Positions 25,668-37,047 of a DNA stretch of 64,000 bases are shown piece by piece. Below the pieces are notes generated by a model. That model saw nothing but the letters and a program-made list of their open reading frames with translations, searched no databases and was not told the origin of the DNA. This DNA comes from Carnegiea gigantea (lineage: Eukaryota; Streptophyta; Magnoliopsida; Caryophyllales; Cactaceae): positions 153,777-217,776 of the forward strand of contig JAKOGI010001550.1 of the NCBI GenBank assembly GCA_029747015.1, in the 5' to 3' direction. The position numbers and the translations under genes were made by a program. The stretch's first letter is position 1. Every line of letters starts with the position of its first letter.

Positions 25668-26437
25668 ATGTCTTTCTGGTGTAATGTGTGTAGTTGTTGT
25701 GATCCTGATATAAATTCATGTCCTGTTCATACATGCTATGCACAACTTAATTTTGCATCACCTAGGGATAATACTAATCATGTCCTTACCTTGCCTAATT
25801 CAATCTTTCCTTTAGCTCAATGCATGGGGCTCGAGGTGGATGAGCTTATTGGATTTCTTGCTGGATTTATTATTGATGGCACATGTTGTGTCTCAGAAGA
25901 TACTATTGATACAGTGCATGATGTAGCTGAGACTCGTTTAGAAGAGTCATGTGATGTGTTTGTGCATGAGGAGTTTCCTAGCATTGGTTTTGAGAATGTT
26001 TTCCCTAATCTCTTGATCATAAACATGCTTTCCCTCTTTGTTCACTATCTTCTCCTTTCCTCGCATTTTGCATTGAGAAGCCCATTAATAGTCACGTCAT
26101 GTTTTAAAATAATTTGGATATAGGCTATGAGGATAACATGTTTGACATGCTCAGTGGGAATGTTGATGATCATTTGTCCCTTGGTTGCTTTAGTGAGTAT
26201 GATTTCTCCGTTGGCCATCGTTCTATATACGTAGGGGACATACCTATAAAAGTCATGTGGGCTACATTCTCTAATCCTTCCTATGAATTTCCTAAGGCTT
26301 TTGATAAGGTTAAGAGGATACTTACACTACTTAGAGAGGCCTTATTTGTTTCCTTTTACCTTCTATTTTTTGAATTATGGTCTAAGGTGTTTGACAACCT
26401 CTTGCGTCCATTGACAATATCTGATGGAGGAAGCTAA
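25668..26437 (+). pseudogene. Unrecognised internal ORF of the LTR element, two frames
   Basis: Two ORFs (25668-26123 and 26114-26437) lie in line inside the element and probably were one gene. The first is Cys-rich near its N-terminus (CNVCSCCDPDINSCPVHTC) then acidic, with a HEEFPSIGFENVFPN segment. The second has DMLSGNVDDHLSLGCFSEYD and KAFDKVKRILTLLREAL. I do not recognise a domain. The Cys spacing is not a clear zinc-finger consensus. It resembles unassigned internal ORFs of large non-autonomous plant LTR elements. Function unknown. Confidence 0.45.
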
Positions 26438-26518
26438 GCTTTGAGTTAGAGATGGAGTGACTGATGCTCCTTGTGCCCTAGTTATTAGGAAGCCTTAGCT
26501 TAGTGCACTGATGAACCT

Positions 26519-27936
26519 CTATTTTGTCCCATTTTTAGCCCCTATTTGACCCATTTCCTCCCCCGTTATCACATTTAATTATGTTAAAGAAGGGTCAAAT
26601 CGATCACCTTTTGCATACTTTTTACTTATACAACATCTTTCGATATTTTTGAGGAACTTTATTGAAGAAACGGAAAGATGAACAATATTTAGCAGAAAGG
26701 AGTGCCAAGAAGGCGAGAAAAGCTGCAAAAAAGCGTCGCACGGGAGTCCCGAGGAATCGAACACACACGGCAGGGCCGAACCACGAAGACCTGGCCAAGC
26801 CAAGCCGGCCGCCACATGGCACGGCCTGACCGTGCCACATGGCACGGCCTGACCGTGCCACGTGGCACGGCCGTGCCACATGGCACGGTCGGTTCCGCAA
26901 GCTTGCTTTGGCCTTTTCCAGAATTTTGGCACGGTGGTGCCGTGCCTCGGGGCACGACTGTGCCACCCCCGTTCCGCGACGCTACTTAAATTTGCCTTCG
27001 GGGTTATTTTGTGGGCATCCTGAGTTTTATGTTTAGTTTTTCCTCTCAAAAACTTTCTCTAGACGATTCTTAGGTTTATTTCAAGGTTTAAGTTTTTATA
27101 CTCTTGAATCATGCTATTGGATTGGAGTTTATTCTATTGTTAATTCATTCGATTAATTCCAGGTTCTTGCTTCTAGTTCTCTCCCCTGTTGTTCTTAATT
27201 ATTTAGGGTTTGGTTGTGATGTTTATTGAATTGAATATTGCGATTGTTGTGTTAAACATGATTGTAGGCTAAATCCTTCAACTTAGGTTGGGATTGACGC
27301 CGAATATGTGTAGTTGAATCTTGTACTGGCCCAATCCCTGCTCCCCCATTGTTTTGTGATTATGAATTCTACTATGCACGTCACATGCTCGATGAAATGC
27401 TCGAAAGAACATTCATCCTTTTTATTTGGGGTTTAGGGGAGCGTTGACGGACGAAACCTTTACCTAGTGCGCCTTAGTAGACGATTAGGGTTTTAACATG
27501 AAAATAGTTAGGATTCTAATTAGGATTTGAAATTATAGATCTTGTAATCCTTCGACTCTTAGTCCCATGAAAATAGGCGACTATAGTTTTAGGATTAGTT
27601 TTCGACCCTTGAGAGAGGGAGGAGATGGGCTTAATTGACAATTTATCTGTTCATGGTGCATGCCTGGGAGGTGTTTGGTAGGGCTAGTAATTAATTCGCT
27701 AGCATATTTGTGATGTTAATTCCAACCTGAGTGTTTCCTATTCTGCTGTTTATTCTACTTTTTTTAGTCGCTATCGTTTCTCCTAGTTTAGTCTCCAACC
27801 CACGAGTTTGATTGCCTAGCTTGAGTGGTCTAATTAATTCTGGTAGTTGAAGCCAAGTTCCCTGTCGATTCGACCCGTACTTGCCGGTTGCTAGCTACAG
27901 CTACGCCGTGCACTTGCGGTAATTAAAACGATAACA
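26519..27936 (+). mobile_element. Solo LTR with TGCAC target duplication, nested
   Basis: The 1418-bp segment starts TGATGAACCTCTATTTTG and ends AAACGATAACA. Perfect 5-bp repeats TGCAC flank it (26514-26518 and 27937-27941). The last 100 bp has the layout seen at the 3' end of large gypsy LTRs (TTCCCTGTCGATTCGACC, then GCTACAGCTAC and CACTTGCGG). A strongly palindromic GC-rich U3 segment lies at 26812-26963. No internal region remains. It sits inside the LTR element at 24325-30168 and so is younger than it. Confidence 0.87.
26812..26963. repeat. Palindromic GTGCCACRTGGCAC array in LTR U3
   Basis: At least three near-palindromes of the form GTGCCACATGGCAC or GTGCCACGTGGCAC occur in a row, separated by GGCCTGACC or GGCC, followed by further GGCAC/GTGCC blocks to 26963. 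The CACGTG core is the G-box sequence bound by bZIP and bHLH factors. The array can also form strong hairpins. Function in the LTR is inferred only. Confidence 0.85.
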
Positions 27937-27941
27937 TGCAC

Positions 27942-29523
27942 TTAGTACTTAACCTAGTGAGATTGTTCTCTTTTGTCCCTTCTCCCCTTCTTTTACTTTC
28001 TTACTTTGAATAATGATTTATCTAAGCATGGAAAATGTATAGTTTTCATGCTCTCTATTTTGGTTTTTAGTTTGTATACTAGTCAAAGCATGTTGTTTTA
28101 GGTTTGTTTTCAGTTGCACTAGTGTGTTGTATTTAGTTAGATATAGGTTTGCATATAGGAATAAGGAAGTGTGGATTGGATTGAGATGCCTCCGATGATG
28201 CTTGTGCTAGGCACTATGGTCTTCATGAGCTGTACTAACTTATAATGGATAATTCCATTGATGGTAACTATCCATGTTTTGACCCCTAGTCTTGATTGAG
28301 AATTATGCTACCCCTGGGAGACTTTAGCATTAATGTTGGTACATAAGATTCATTTTATGAGCTAATTGAAATTTTGATAGATATCCCATGAGAATTTTAG
28401 CATTACTTGGACTAATAATTACATTTAGTCTAATGTTTCTTTATGTATGTGACACTTCCAAGCTACATCTCGTGAACTCGCATTGACTCTTGTTCAAAAC
28501 CACACTAGCATGTGCATATTTGATGAAATGGTAGAGAAATTCTTTCTTTAGTCACTTTACATGACAACCAAATACCCTTACCCTTGTGTTATATGTTTAT
28601 TCCCTTTGGTAGCCCCTTTGAGCTTTTATCTATCTTAGTTGTGGTCCTTTTCGTTTTACCTCTTGGCCCTACACGTATTCTTATCGTTCAGGCAAGTCTT
28701 TGGAGCATTACTTCAAGTATGTAGTGAGTAGTTTTGGAAATGTTTAAGGCTGTTCGGGATGTTAGTTAAGGGGTCGATAACATTAAGCATTTGAATTTAT
28801 TCCACCTCTTGTTTGGGTTGAATATACATGAATTAGATTGACACTTAATGGTTCTATGCCTTTTAATAAATGAAATACTCATTTTGTTTTTTTTTAAATT
28901 TGAGAGAAAACAAGTGTGCAAAAAAGAAGAAAATAATTTTAAAAAAATATGAATAAGTGATTGCCATTACATATGTACATAACTTTTGTTCCTTTTTTGT
29001 CAACTCATTTCCTCTTTGAATCGTGGGGTATGTTCATTAGGTTGTTTGGGTTTGAAGTTTTGGGTACTTCATGGTTTCTTGAAGTCTTGTTAGTTGCTTC
29101 CTAGCTACTTGGCTAAACAGTGGTTTGTATGTTTGGAATTAGTCTTGAATAAGCCCATTTTATATTCTAAACACATAAGTGAAAGTGTTTCACATTTTTC
29201 AAAAGTACGGTTCTACTGATTCATTTAGCCCTACTCAATTCCATGTGACTGCATAATGTGCTTTTTGGTTCTTTAGGGGTGATGGAGTTCGATGTCGAGC
29301 TTGTGGTCTCATAGTTGTTCGAAAACATTAACCTTCTCCTAATTGTGAAACATCTTGTGCACTATTTGGGCTTACCATTTATTGATATTCTTGCTCGTGA
29401 TATGAGATGAGGTGCCAAGCTTCAGAAGGTTGTTGTGCTTTTAGATCCTAGATGCATCTTTCCTTAGTGGTTCTATCTAGCGTCCTTTATTTGAGGACAA
29501 GGAAAGGTTTAAGCATGGAGGAG
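27942..29523 (+). other. 3' internal region of the LTR element, no gene
   Basis: Continuation of the interrupted element. It includes an A-rich stretch (28900-28960) and text just before the 3' LTR (about 29340-29520) that could be a decayed C-terminal coding end, running into the purine-rich tract. No domain could be assigned. Confidence 0.5.
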
Positions 29524-30168
29524 TGGTAAGAGCCCAATTTACTTAGGATTTTTAAGAAGTTGTGCTTGCATTTCAAGAGATGAGCATGCATTTTAGTTAT
29601 TTTATTCTCTTTTTCTCATTTATGCTCAAATTTCATTTCTTGTATTGAAGTTCTGATGATTCTAGCTAGGACAAGCCGACCAAGCCTGCAAAACAAATGC
29701 ATTAAAAAAGTCTAAGAACCAGTTACGATTTTGCCAAAAATGGCTATTAATATCCTAGAACTCGGAAGATCTAGCCATGGCGGAGGCCCAAGACCCTAGC
29801 GGGTCCCTTCGTGCATTGGTTGACTGTTTCTTCATGGCTGTTTGTTTTCCAAACATTTTTTTAATGTTTTGCCGTGTTAAGATCCACTATAAATGCTCCT
29901 ATCTCAGCCTTATTTTTGATCCTATCCACCCCTCTTTCCACTATTTAGATTCTAATTAGACTCATTAGAGCGGGAAAGAGCAAGTCAAAGCGAGAGATTA
30001 GCAAAGAAGTGGGATCGGGTTCGCAATTGATAAATTCAAACATGTGTTTTGGAGCCCAATTCTTTCCTTTATCTTCTCTTATCTCCATTAAATTTATTGC
30101 TTTCTAAATTCATTTGCAATTCATGTTAATTTTGTAGTTTCAAATCTTAGCATTGATGTTGAACTTGT
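29524..30168 (+). repeat. 3' LTR of the degenerate LTR element
   Basis: Starts TGGTAAGAGCCC after the purine-rich tract. Contains a TATA box (TATAAAT, 29888-29894). The right end is approximate, near GAACTTGTA at about 30168. Confidence 0.6.
29888..29894 (+). promoter_or_regulatory. TATA box in 3' LTR
   Basis: TATAAAT in a CCACTATAAATGCTCC context, within the part of the LTR missing from the 5' copy. Confidence 0.5.
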
Positions 30169-30454
30169 AAAATTATTATGGGAGTTTAACCCTAGGGGGA
30201 GACTCCCGTTTATACCACTGCAAGGACCTTGGATTCTAAGGAACCTATCCCAGGTGCAATTCCCCCATGAATGGCTGAACTCATTTGCTTACTACTCTAC
30301 TGGCCCACCGAAAGTGTGAGACGGGGCATTATGTTTGTCATTGGCAATTAAATGCCATTTTAAGGCATGTACAGTTACCACCCACTTTGGCCAAGCTGAA
30401 GTATGACCACCGCCAAGGTACTAGTCTTCGCTTATAGTTGCCCATCGATATATA

Positions 30455-31750
30455 GAATCCAAGCCTAGTCATTGAGGGTTCTGAGAATTGGAGTTCGCTA
30501 ACTTCATATGAATTCCAAACCTGACCACTAAGCATCCTCAGATTTGGCATCCGATAACTTTGGCCATGATGGTAGCCTATAATGTGAAATCCAAACCTGG
30601 CTTCTAAGGGTGCTGAGATTTGGAGTCTGCTAACTTTCACTGTGATGGTGGCTGATGATGTAGAAATTCAAACCTGGATAGTACGAGCCCTGAGAATTGG
30701 CATCGCCAACTTTCGCTATGATGGTGGATGACTATGGAAATATCCAAACCTGGTCGATCGGGATCCTGAAATTTGGCATCCACCAACTCTCATTGTAACG
30801 GCTGCTGATGATATAGAAATCCAAACCCGGCTGCTGAGAGTCTTGAGACTTGGCATCCACTAACTTTCGCCGTGACTGTGGCTGACAATGCAGAAACCCC
30901 AACCTGGCCATTGAGGGTCTTGAGATTTATCCATGATGTAAAAATCCAAACCTAGCCATTGAGAGTCGTGAGATTTGGCATCTGCTAACTTTCATCGTGA
31001 TGGCAATCGATGATGTAAAGCCCAAACCTAGCTACTGAGGGTTTGCCAACTTGCACCATGATGGTGGCCGAGGGTGTAGAAATCCAAACCTAGCTACTGA
31101 GGGTCCTGACATTTGTCGTCTACCAAATTTCACCATGACAATGGCCTATGAAGTAGTAATCCAAATATGGCTGCTGAGTGTCCTCGGATTTGGCATGCAC
31201 CAACTTTTGTCATGATGATGTGAGGTGATGTAGAAATCTAAACAAGGTCGCTAGGGGTCCTGAGATTTGGCATCTGCTAACTTTCACCGTGATGGTGGCC
31301 GATGATGCAGAATTTCAAACTTGGTTCCTGGAGGTCCTGAGATTTGGCATCTGCTAACTTCCGCCACAACCATGGTTGATGATGTAAAAATCCAAACCTA
31401 GCAGCTGAGGATCCCGAGATTTGATGTCTGCAAACTTTCGCCTTGATGGTGGGCAATAATGTGAAATTCAAACTTGGCCGTTGAGGGTCCGCAGATTTGG
31501 AGTTTGTCAACTTTTGATGTGATGGTGGCTGATGATCTAAAATCCAAACCTAGCTACTGAGGGTCCACCTACTTTCACCATGACAGTGGCCAATGATGTA
31601 GAAACCCAAACCTGGCCGCTAAAGTTTGTGAGGTTTAGCACCCACCAACTTTCACCGTGACGATGACCAATGATGTAGAAACCCAAACCTGGCTGCTAAG
31701 GGTCTTGAGATTTGGCGTCCGCCAACTATCACCATAAGAGCAGCCAATGA
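30455..31750. repeat. 77-bp minisatellite, about 18 copies
   Basis: A tandem array whose unit reads roughly AAATCCAAACCTGGC, TGCTGAGGGTCCTGAGATTT, GGCATCTGCTAACTTTCACC, then GTGATGGTGGCTGATGATGTAG. A representative copy near 30590-30666 is exactly 77 bp. Most copies are 74-79 bp; at least three (near 30905, 31020 and 31550) are shortened. Copies differ from each other at many positions, so homogenisation has stopped. As 77 is not a multiple of three, the array is not a coding repeat. Confidence 0.92.
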
Positions 31751-32318
31751 CACCGCATTGTGCTAGGAGATAGCAGGTTCTTATCCTTTTATCGGATTAG
31801 CAAATCTTTCGCTAGTCTAGCAGAGCTTTAACGAGCTGTCTCATTATGCCTAGAGCCGGCAGTTTTAAGTTGTTAGCATTTCGGGATGCCTTCATAAGTG
31901 TGCCCGTCCTCTTTTATCTATTTACTAATGTTCTTTACTAACACGAGCTTCCTTTAAGATTACATGTATTAACTAATTCCTTTGGATTCTCAAGGATGCA
32001 TGTAATCCGGATGCAGATACTTGATTGGATTCCATGCATTTTGGCTTCTTCTTTTGTATTTTTCAAAGAAAACATAAGCACATGCTGGTAGGGAACCTGG
32101 ATGGGTACGTTTGACAACCTTTTTTACTTTGCTTTCCCTTCTTTGCTTGCACACTTGTGTATTTTTCTATTAATTGTATGTTCCATATGCATAGAGATCC
32201 CGGTTGAGAACTTTAAGGTTGTATTCTTTCCTTGCCTTCTTCCTCTTGCTTGAATGCTTTTGCGTTATTGTTAAATGCCATGCTCATGCCTGAGAACCCA
32301 ACTGAGTCCTTGTGCTTG
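31751..32318. other. No gene; flank of the plant-mobile-domain-like element
   Basis: Transition between the minisatellite and the duplicated element. Contains GGGAACCTGGATGGGT (about 32093), a recurring motif of this element family. Confidence 0.45.
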
Positions 32319-32435
32319 GCATCTTCTTTGTTTTTTAGTTTTATTTGCTTGCATTTAACCCGTTGCAAAGAGAATATGCTTGTGCAAATGGGGGGAGAAC
32401 CCCATTGGGTTCCCCTTTGCCCTCTTTCTCCTTGC

Positions 32436-32443
32436 TATAAATA
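32436..32443 (+). promoter_or_regulatory. TATA box of element copy A
   Basis: TATAAATA in GCTATAAATAGCATGCTT, identical to the one in copy B (41289-41296). The flanking conservation is higher than average, which supports a promoter role. Confidence 0.6.
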
Positions 32444-32739
32444 GCATGCTTGTGGAGTCTTCACTTCATCCCTTACCTTTCTTATCCTCTCACCATTTTA
32501 ATCAACAAGTACTCTTAAATATGAGCTTGAGAAGAGCTCATCCTCCTCGCCAATCCCGACAAGCAAGGTTAGCATAAGATCATTATTTTTTTCGAAAAGG
32601 GAATTGAGACCTATTAATGCTTAGGATGGTGTTGATCTAGTAGTTGAGATTGGATGCCATGCCTCAAGTCAAGCTACAACCCAAAACCTAATTGTTCTTC
32701 CTTTATGTTCTCTTCTTTCTTTTGTTCGTCATGTCTTCT

Positions 32740-34080
32740 TTTCAGGATGATCATATCAAGGGTAGAGGTGCCTACAAGAAGTTTATAACAGACGTCCGAT
32801 GTATGAAAATTGAAGTTCAAACCATTGATTGGGCTTTGGATCCTTTTATTCAGCTTTAAAAGGAATATCCCAACTAACCAACCACTGCATCAATCGCGGG
32901 ATACCTAGGAGATTTTGAGATACTACCAACACCCTCCGTTTACCTTTTGTAGAGATGACAATCTCCCTTTTAATTTTGCCAGGCTAATGGTTTTGGATTT
33001 TCTGGTGTCCGCCAGTATATCAGGAGGACTTTCGTCTTCACTGAGCTTGCCTTTTTTAGCTCTTTGGCCCTATCATAGAGAACATCCCTAGTGAGGTTAC
33101 TTTCTTTACAGTACCTTTTTTATGCTAATGCGAGGTGATGCTAGTCAGGCTGCACACACAACTAATGGTCTCTAATTTTTTTAGACCACCCTCAGTACCA
33201 CCGTTTCTACCAAATTAGCTAACCAGTGTTACTTTTATTATTTCATTAACATGTTTGACCTAGACAGAGTGAAGCGCTTAAATTAGGGAGTGGTTATATA
33301 TGCTACTCAGATTCATGGAATGTGAAATGTAGGATGAAAAACTAACATAACCAAGGAGAAAACATCTATAGTTTAGAGCTTCGTGATTATGAAGGCTAAT
33401 TAAGGTAATAACCACAATACTACATTACTACTATTTTATTTTGAAACTTCCATCATTATGTCATGGTTTTTGCAGCTTTGGTTTTATGAATATTTTATAG
33501 AGTTGTCACCTAGATTACGGGAACCTACCCATTTTGCCGTACTGCTTTCATGGACAAAAGACTCAGTGGAAGTTTTGGTCTAGAAGTTTATAGCGCTTTC
33601 GAAAGGCCATAAATGATTTGACAACGGTATGATAACTAATTTGCTTATCATTCTTTGCACTTTCTTATGATACTTATGCTTCTGTAGGCTACGTTCCACC
33701 TGTGGGATACTCACATTCTTCCTCTCGAAGTCGAGGCTGCTAAATAATACACCCAACAACGAATCATGATGGAAAGACCTTTCTGCTTCATTTGGTATTT
33801 GGGTGAAAGAGTAAAACCCTAAAGCATCCACCAATGGCCTCTTTGTGTTCCAATGGATCGTTTACGCTCAATGTTTTATGTTAGAACCATGTATTTAGTA
33901 GACACGGTATAAATAAAAGTGGGTCGTCATTGTGTCAATTTCATTGACCGTGAGTTTGATTATGAGGCGTATCTTCACTGAATCATAACCCACTTGGTAC
34001 ATCCACTGCACCATAATTTCTTGTTCTATTTGACATTTAAGTGATGCCATTCGATCTCTCTTTACTGTTTTAAGGAACAT
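32740..34080 (+). pseudogene. Plant-mobile-domain-like gene remnant, copy A
   Basis: Frames joined by eye follow copy B: a KFITDVR segment, then text corresponding to GFGSFYSGLKGIPQLT (broken by TAA), and the block FWDTTNTLHLPF-REMTITHF-NFA (about 32915-32990), here with a stop at the Arg position. The phrase (N/H)xLHLPFxEMTIT is characteristic of the plant mobile domain or related putative plant transposon proteins. A later segment, YF-IELSPRLREPTHFAVLLSW (about 33490-33560), fits the second half. Many stops; not functional. I did not verify the family by search. Confidence 0.5.
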
Positions 34081-34300
34081 GTGTCGATGTGCCCATGCCT
34101 AATTGAACATCAATGTGGTGCTGGAGGGAAAACCCGAGTAATTTGTTGAGATTCCGCGAGTACCAAAATTTGAGTGCTCGAGCTTTCATTTCCTCCCGTA
34201 TTTACAAGGGATGGGTATACTTCTTTCACTTCTTTGCTTAAAAAAAATTCCTTGTACTCACTTGTTGGCTTTCTTCTTTCAGTACAATCGAGAGCAGCCC

Positions 34301-35258
34301 AGCCTGATGGTGTGTTATCTTTGCTCTGTGACTAAGGCATTTACAAACCTCTTTACTTGTCATCATCCTCGAAAAGATTATGTATTTCGCCCCCTCACAT
34401 TCTTGTAGATCTCCATTGAGGAGATGCCCTTCTTCGAGAGCTCGAGCTATTCTAGATTCTTCTCACACTAAAGAGGGAGACCCTATTCGGATTGTCTATT
34501 AGAGGTTGAACACTTCAAATCTATGATCCTCGGGGTCCTTATGCTACTATTGCCTCCTTGGGAGAACCTCCAACTCCTCAGATTTTATATGGGGATTGGT
34601 CGTACGGGACAATGCATAGGGAACCTCCTCGTAACGCTTGGGGTCTTGAGGGTAGTTCTCACCCAAATATGGGCACAAGATGAGCTACAGTTGATTCTAG
34701 CTTCACATCGAACTATGCTGACTAATTCTTTGGTGGAAGCATTAATGGGTTCCAGCATGATGAATGTAAGTTATCTTGTCATAGTTATGCATGATATTGT
34801 TATACTAACTTTGTAATGCAATTATACTTTCATGCAAAATGCAAGACTGAGCCCCCACTCCCCCATAGAAAGATGACCAATAACAAAAACGACAATAATA
34901 AGTATAGAGAGCTTTTGGTGGTTCTGAGTAACAAGTCATCTAATTTTGTTAATCATATTGCCAATATACAATTAGAAGTGAAGCCAAAAAAAAAAAAAAT
35001 CCTCATATGCTGCAGAAAACCCAATTAAGTTCTTGTTGGACTCCCAGTAGTCCAATTCATTTTAGAATTGGTCTCCTGTGATACTTAGAGGCTCTAGGAA
35101 CCTAAACACACTAAGTTATACTATAAACTTTGATTGGGCTTTGGACAAGCTAAGCTTCACTATAAATTGCACATGGAGCTAGCATTTTTTCATCAGTTGT
35201 GTTATCTCAATTCAGTAAAAAAAACATCATGCCTTTTGAGAAGATCTTGTCTACTTAG
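34301..35258. other. Decayed element DNA, no clear gene
   Basis: Continuation of copy A beyond the part shared with copy B. Short ORFs at 34523-34816 and 34816-35028 have no recognisable domain. Confidence 0.4.
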
Positions 35259-36690
35259 TTGCTTCCTCTTGATTCCAAGCATAAGCAAGAACTGAAAAAC
35301 CTTAGGTTAAACACCCTTCTCAGCTTATGTCATGTTAAGACCTCCTGGGACCTTCTTAGAGCTGCTATAACCTTGTGCGATTCGAAATTCTATGTCAGTG
35401 GGTTTGGAACTTGTGAGTTGTCTTTTAAGGGAAGTTTAGTGTTATTTTAGGATTTCTACTGTATTGTCCTCCCATTACTCCTTCATCTTCAAAACACTTA
35501 CCTTCCTAATATCGTCACCCTTTAGGCTTAAGTGTCGAGGGTGTGACTTCTATCATGGTGAAGTTTATGTCTTTGATTGCCTATTTTAAGAGAGACCATC
35601 GCTATGCCCTTGAAGGTCTGCATAGGTATAGGGTTATAATACTTTGTCTCTTAGGTGCCTTCTTGTTTGTAGGCAGTTCTGATAATCGAGGTCCTGATAT
35701 GCTTCTCACGGTGGCGGATGACGTTCGTCACAGTTATACTCTTGTAGCCCTTGTGTTGGCCGAAACCATTCTTTCCCTCGACCGCCCTCACCATCATCCC
35801 GATAAATTTTTTCTTGAGAAGCCCTTTGTTGCTTCAGGTATAGACTAGTTGTTGGGCCAATCGACTTGCTTCTTTCTTCCTCTCATCGGACTTTTCATTG
35901 TTGCCAAGGAACCCGGCCAGGTTCCTGATTACCTGGGCCGATTTTATGGGCTTGCTTCCTTTTTTCTGTCCTCTCCTTATTTTGTTTCTTCTTTTTTTCA
36001 AACCTGGGAACCTAGCCTGGTTTCCTAGGTCTATACTGATTTTTTATTTCTCTTGTTTTTTCATGCAGATCTAGCTACTGGAGCATCTCAGACTACCTGC
36101 AGTTCCTCAAAATACGGACACGTATCTTATGGCACACTTTTGCCAACGGAAAAGGCTTTTTAAGGACCAGTCTATTGGAGATTGGGTTGGCGTCCTTGAA
36201 AGATCTCCCCCTATCCGTTTGGCTATTTTTTGGTGGAATATTTATCGATTTGTGACCCATGAAGATCGCAGTGCTTATGTGCACTTTACAGGTCTTACAA
36301 TGGGGACCTACTTCTTCCCTGGACGTATTTTAGGTTAATGTGGCCTTAGGCAGACCATTCCGCAGCTAGGTTGCATCCCTCTGAAGAGTTCGATGAATAA
36401 TCCTACTCATGTCCACTCTTGGATGGAGTATTGGATTTTACTCCCTCTTATCACTATGCTAGCAACACCTTTCTCAGCAAATATTTCTGAATTCTACATA
36501 GAATTAGTAACTAAGCGCGATGTAGATAAGAGAACGGCTCTTCAACAGAAGGAAAACACTAGGGCTTCAAAAGGTATAGAAGTTGGAGAGGTTAAGGAAA
36601 GAGGTGACTTGCCTCAGATTGGAAAGAAAAGAATCAAGGATCTTACCCCCAGAAGAGACTCCCGAGCGAAGTCAGGAGAATGAGTTGGAG
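35259..36690 (+). pseudogene. Second transposon-associated ORF remnant (DUF7745-like?)
   Basis: Plus-strand frames give KTSWDLLRAAITLCDSKFYV (about 35338-35400), a helix-rich stretch RYRVIILCLLGAFLFVG, and LVALVLAETILSLDRPHHHP (about 35743-35805) followed in another frame by LRSPLLLQV. The order W-x-LLRAA, F-x3-ELS, then LAETI-x-LD-x2-HH and PLLLQ resembles the plant-specific DUF7745-type domain often carried by LTR elements, but I rely on memory. A Lys/Arg-rich end (KKRIKDLTPRRDSRA) closes at 36683. A related end occurs inverted at 40961-41060. Confidence 0.4.
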
Positions 36691-37047
36691 ACTCATGAAC
36701 TTTGCCTCCTTCGATGAAATAAAGTTTTACTTTTCTCTAGTTGCATCTTTAATAAGTTGTATGGTTTAAGATCTTTACAAAACAAGTAAACGTCTTATGT
36801 TTGGATTATTTATGACTTTTGCTATCCCCTTTTTCTTCTTTTTTGCTTGAAACGTATAGGCCTAGTACTCCCACAACCTAGCTGGGTCAATTGTGGGCCC
36901 AGCCTGGCTTCAACCAAATTTAGTTGTTGGCCTTGCATAGTGCTGCCTGCGGCCTGCCACTTGATTTCAAAATTATTTGTTATGTACGAAGAGTGTGACA
37001 ACTAATTGGTCCAGACCAATTGGCCTCCTGCGTATCCGCTATATATA

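Larger units (their letters stand above)
24325..30168 (+). mobile_element. Degenerate LTR element interrupted by a solo LTR
   Basis: Two regions match in order: 24325-24645 and 29524-30168. Shared text includes TAAG-GCCCAATT, the GTGCTTGCATTT block and CTCCATTA-ATTTATTGC, then AT-CT-A-GATTGATGTT-like text. The 5' copy lacks about 330 bp from the middle. Just before the 3' copy is a GACAAGGAAAGGTTTAAGC run ending ATGGAGGAG, the purine-rich layout that precedes 3' LTRs of large plant elements. The LTR start is TGGTAAGAGCCC (3') or TAATAAGTGCCC (5'). A later element inserted at 26519 and survives as a solo LTR. The internal region has no recognisable pol genes. Confidence 0.62.
32319..34300 (+). 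mobile_element. Transposon-like repeat, copy A (plant-mobile-domain-like gene)
   Basis: This 2-kb block matches 41167-43200 base for base with moderate divergence: TTTGCTTGCATTTA, a TATA box, CACTTCATCCCTTA, ATCAACAAGT, GAGCTTGAGAAGA, then the gene body and GTACAATC near the end. A promoter-like first part with a TATA box, followed by a short leader and a gene remnant, suggests an LTR/leader plus internal region. No second terminal repeat could be paired, so element class is undecided. Confidence 0.65.

Noticed and set aside
26579..27049. Overlapping ORFs on both strands, up to 156 codons
   Set aside because: All overlap the GC-rich palindromic LTR segment, where stop codons are rare in every frame; no domain or conservation.
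29777..29959. 60-codon ORF starting MAEAQDPSGS
   Set aside because: It sits inside the 3' LTR over the TATA region and is not kept in the other LTR.
24320..30218. ACCAC on both sides as target duplication of the 24325-30168 element
   Set aside because: The right ACCAC (30214) is 45 bp past where LTR similarity ends and the implied LTR end is not CA; probably chance.
30455..31750. CRISPR-like alternation of repeats and spacers
   Set aside because: Units are head-to-tail 77-bp repeats with diffuse divergence, not short identical repeats with unique spacers, and the genome is a plant.
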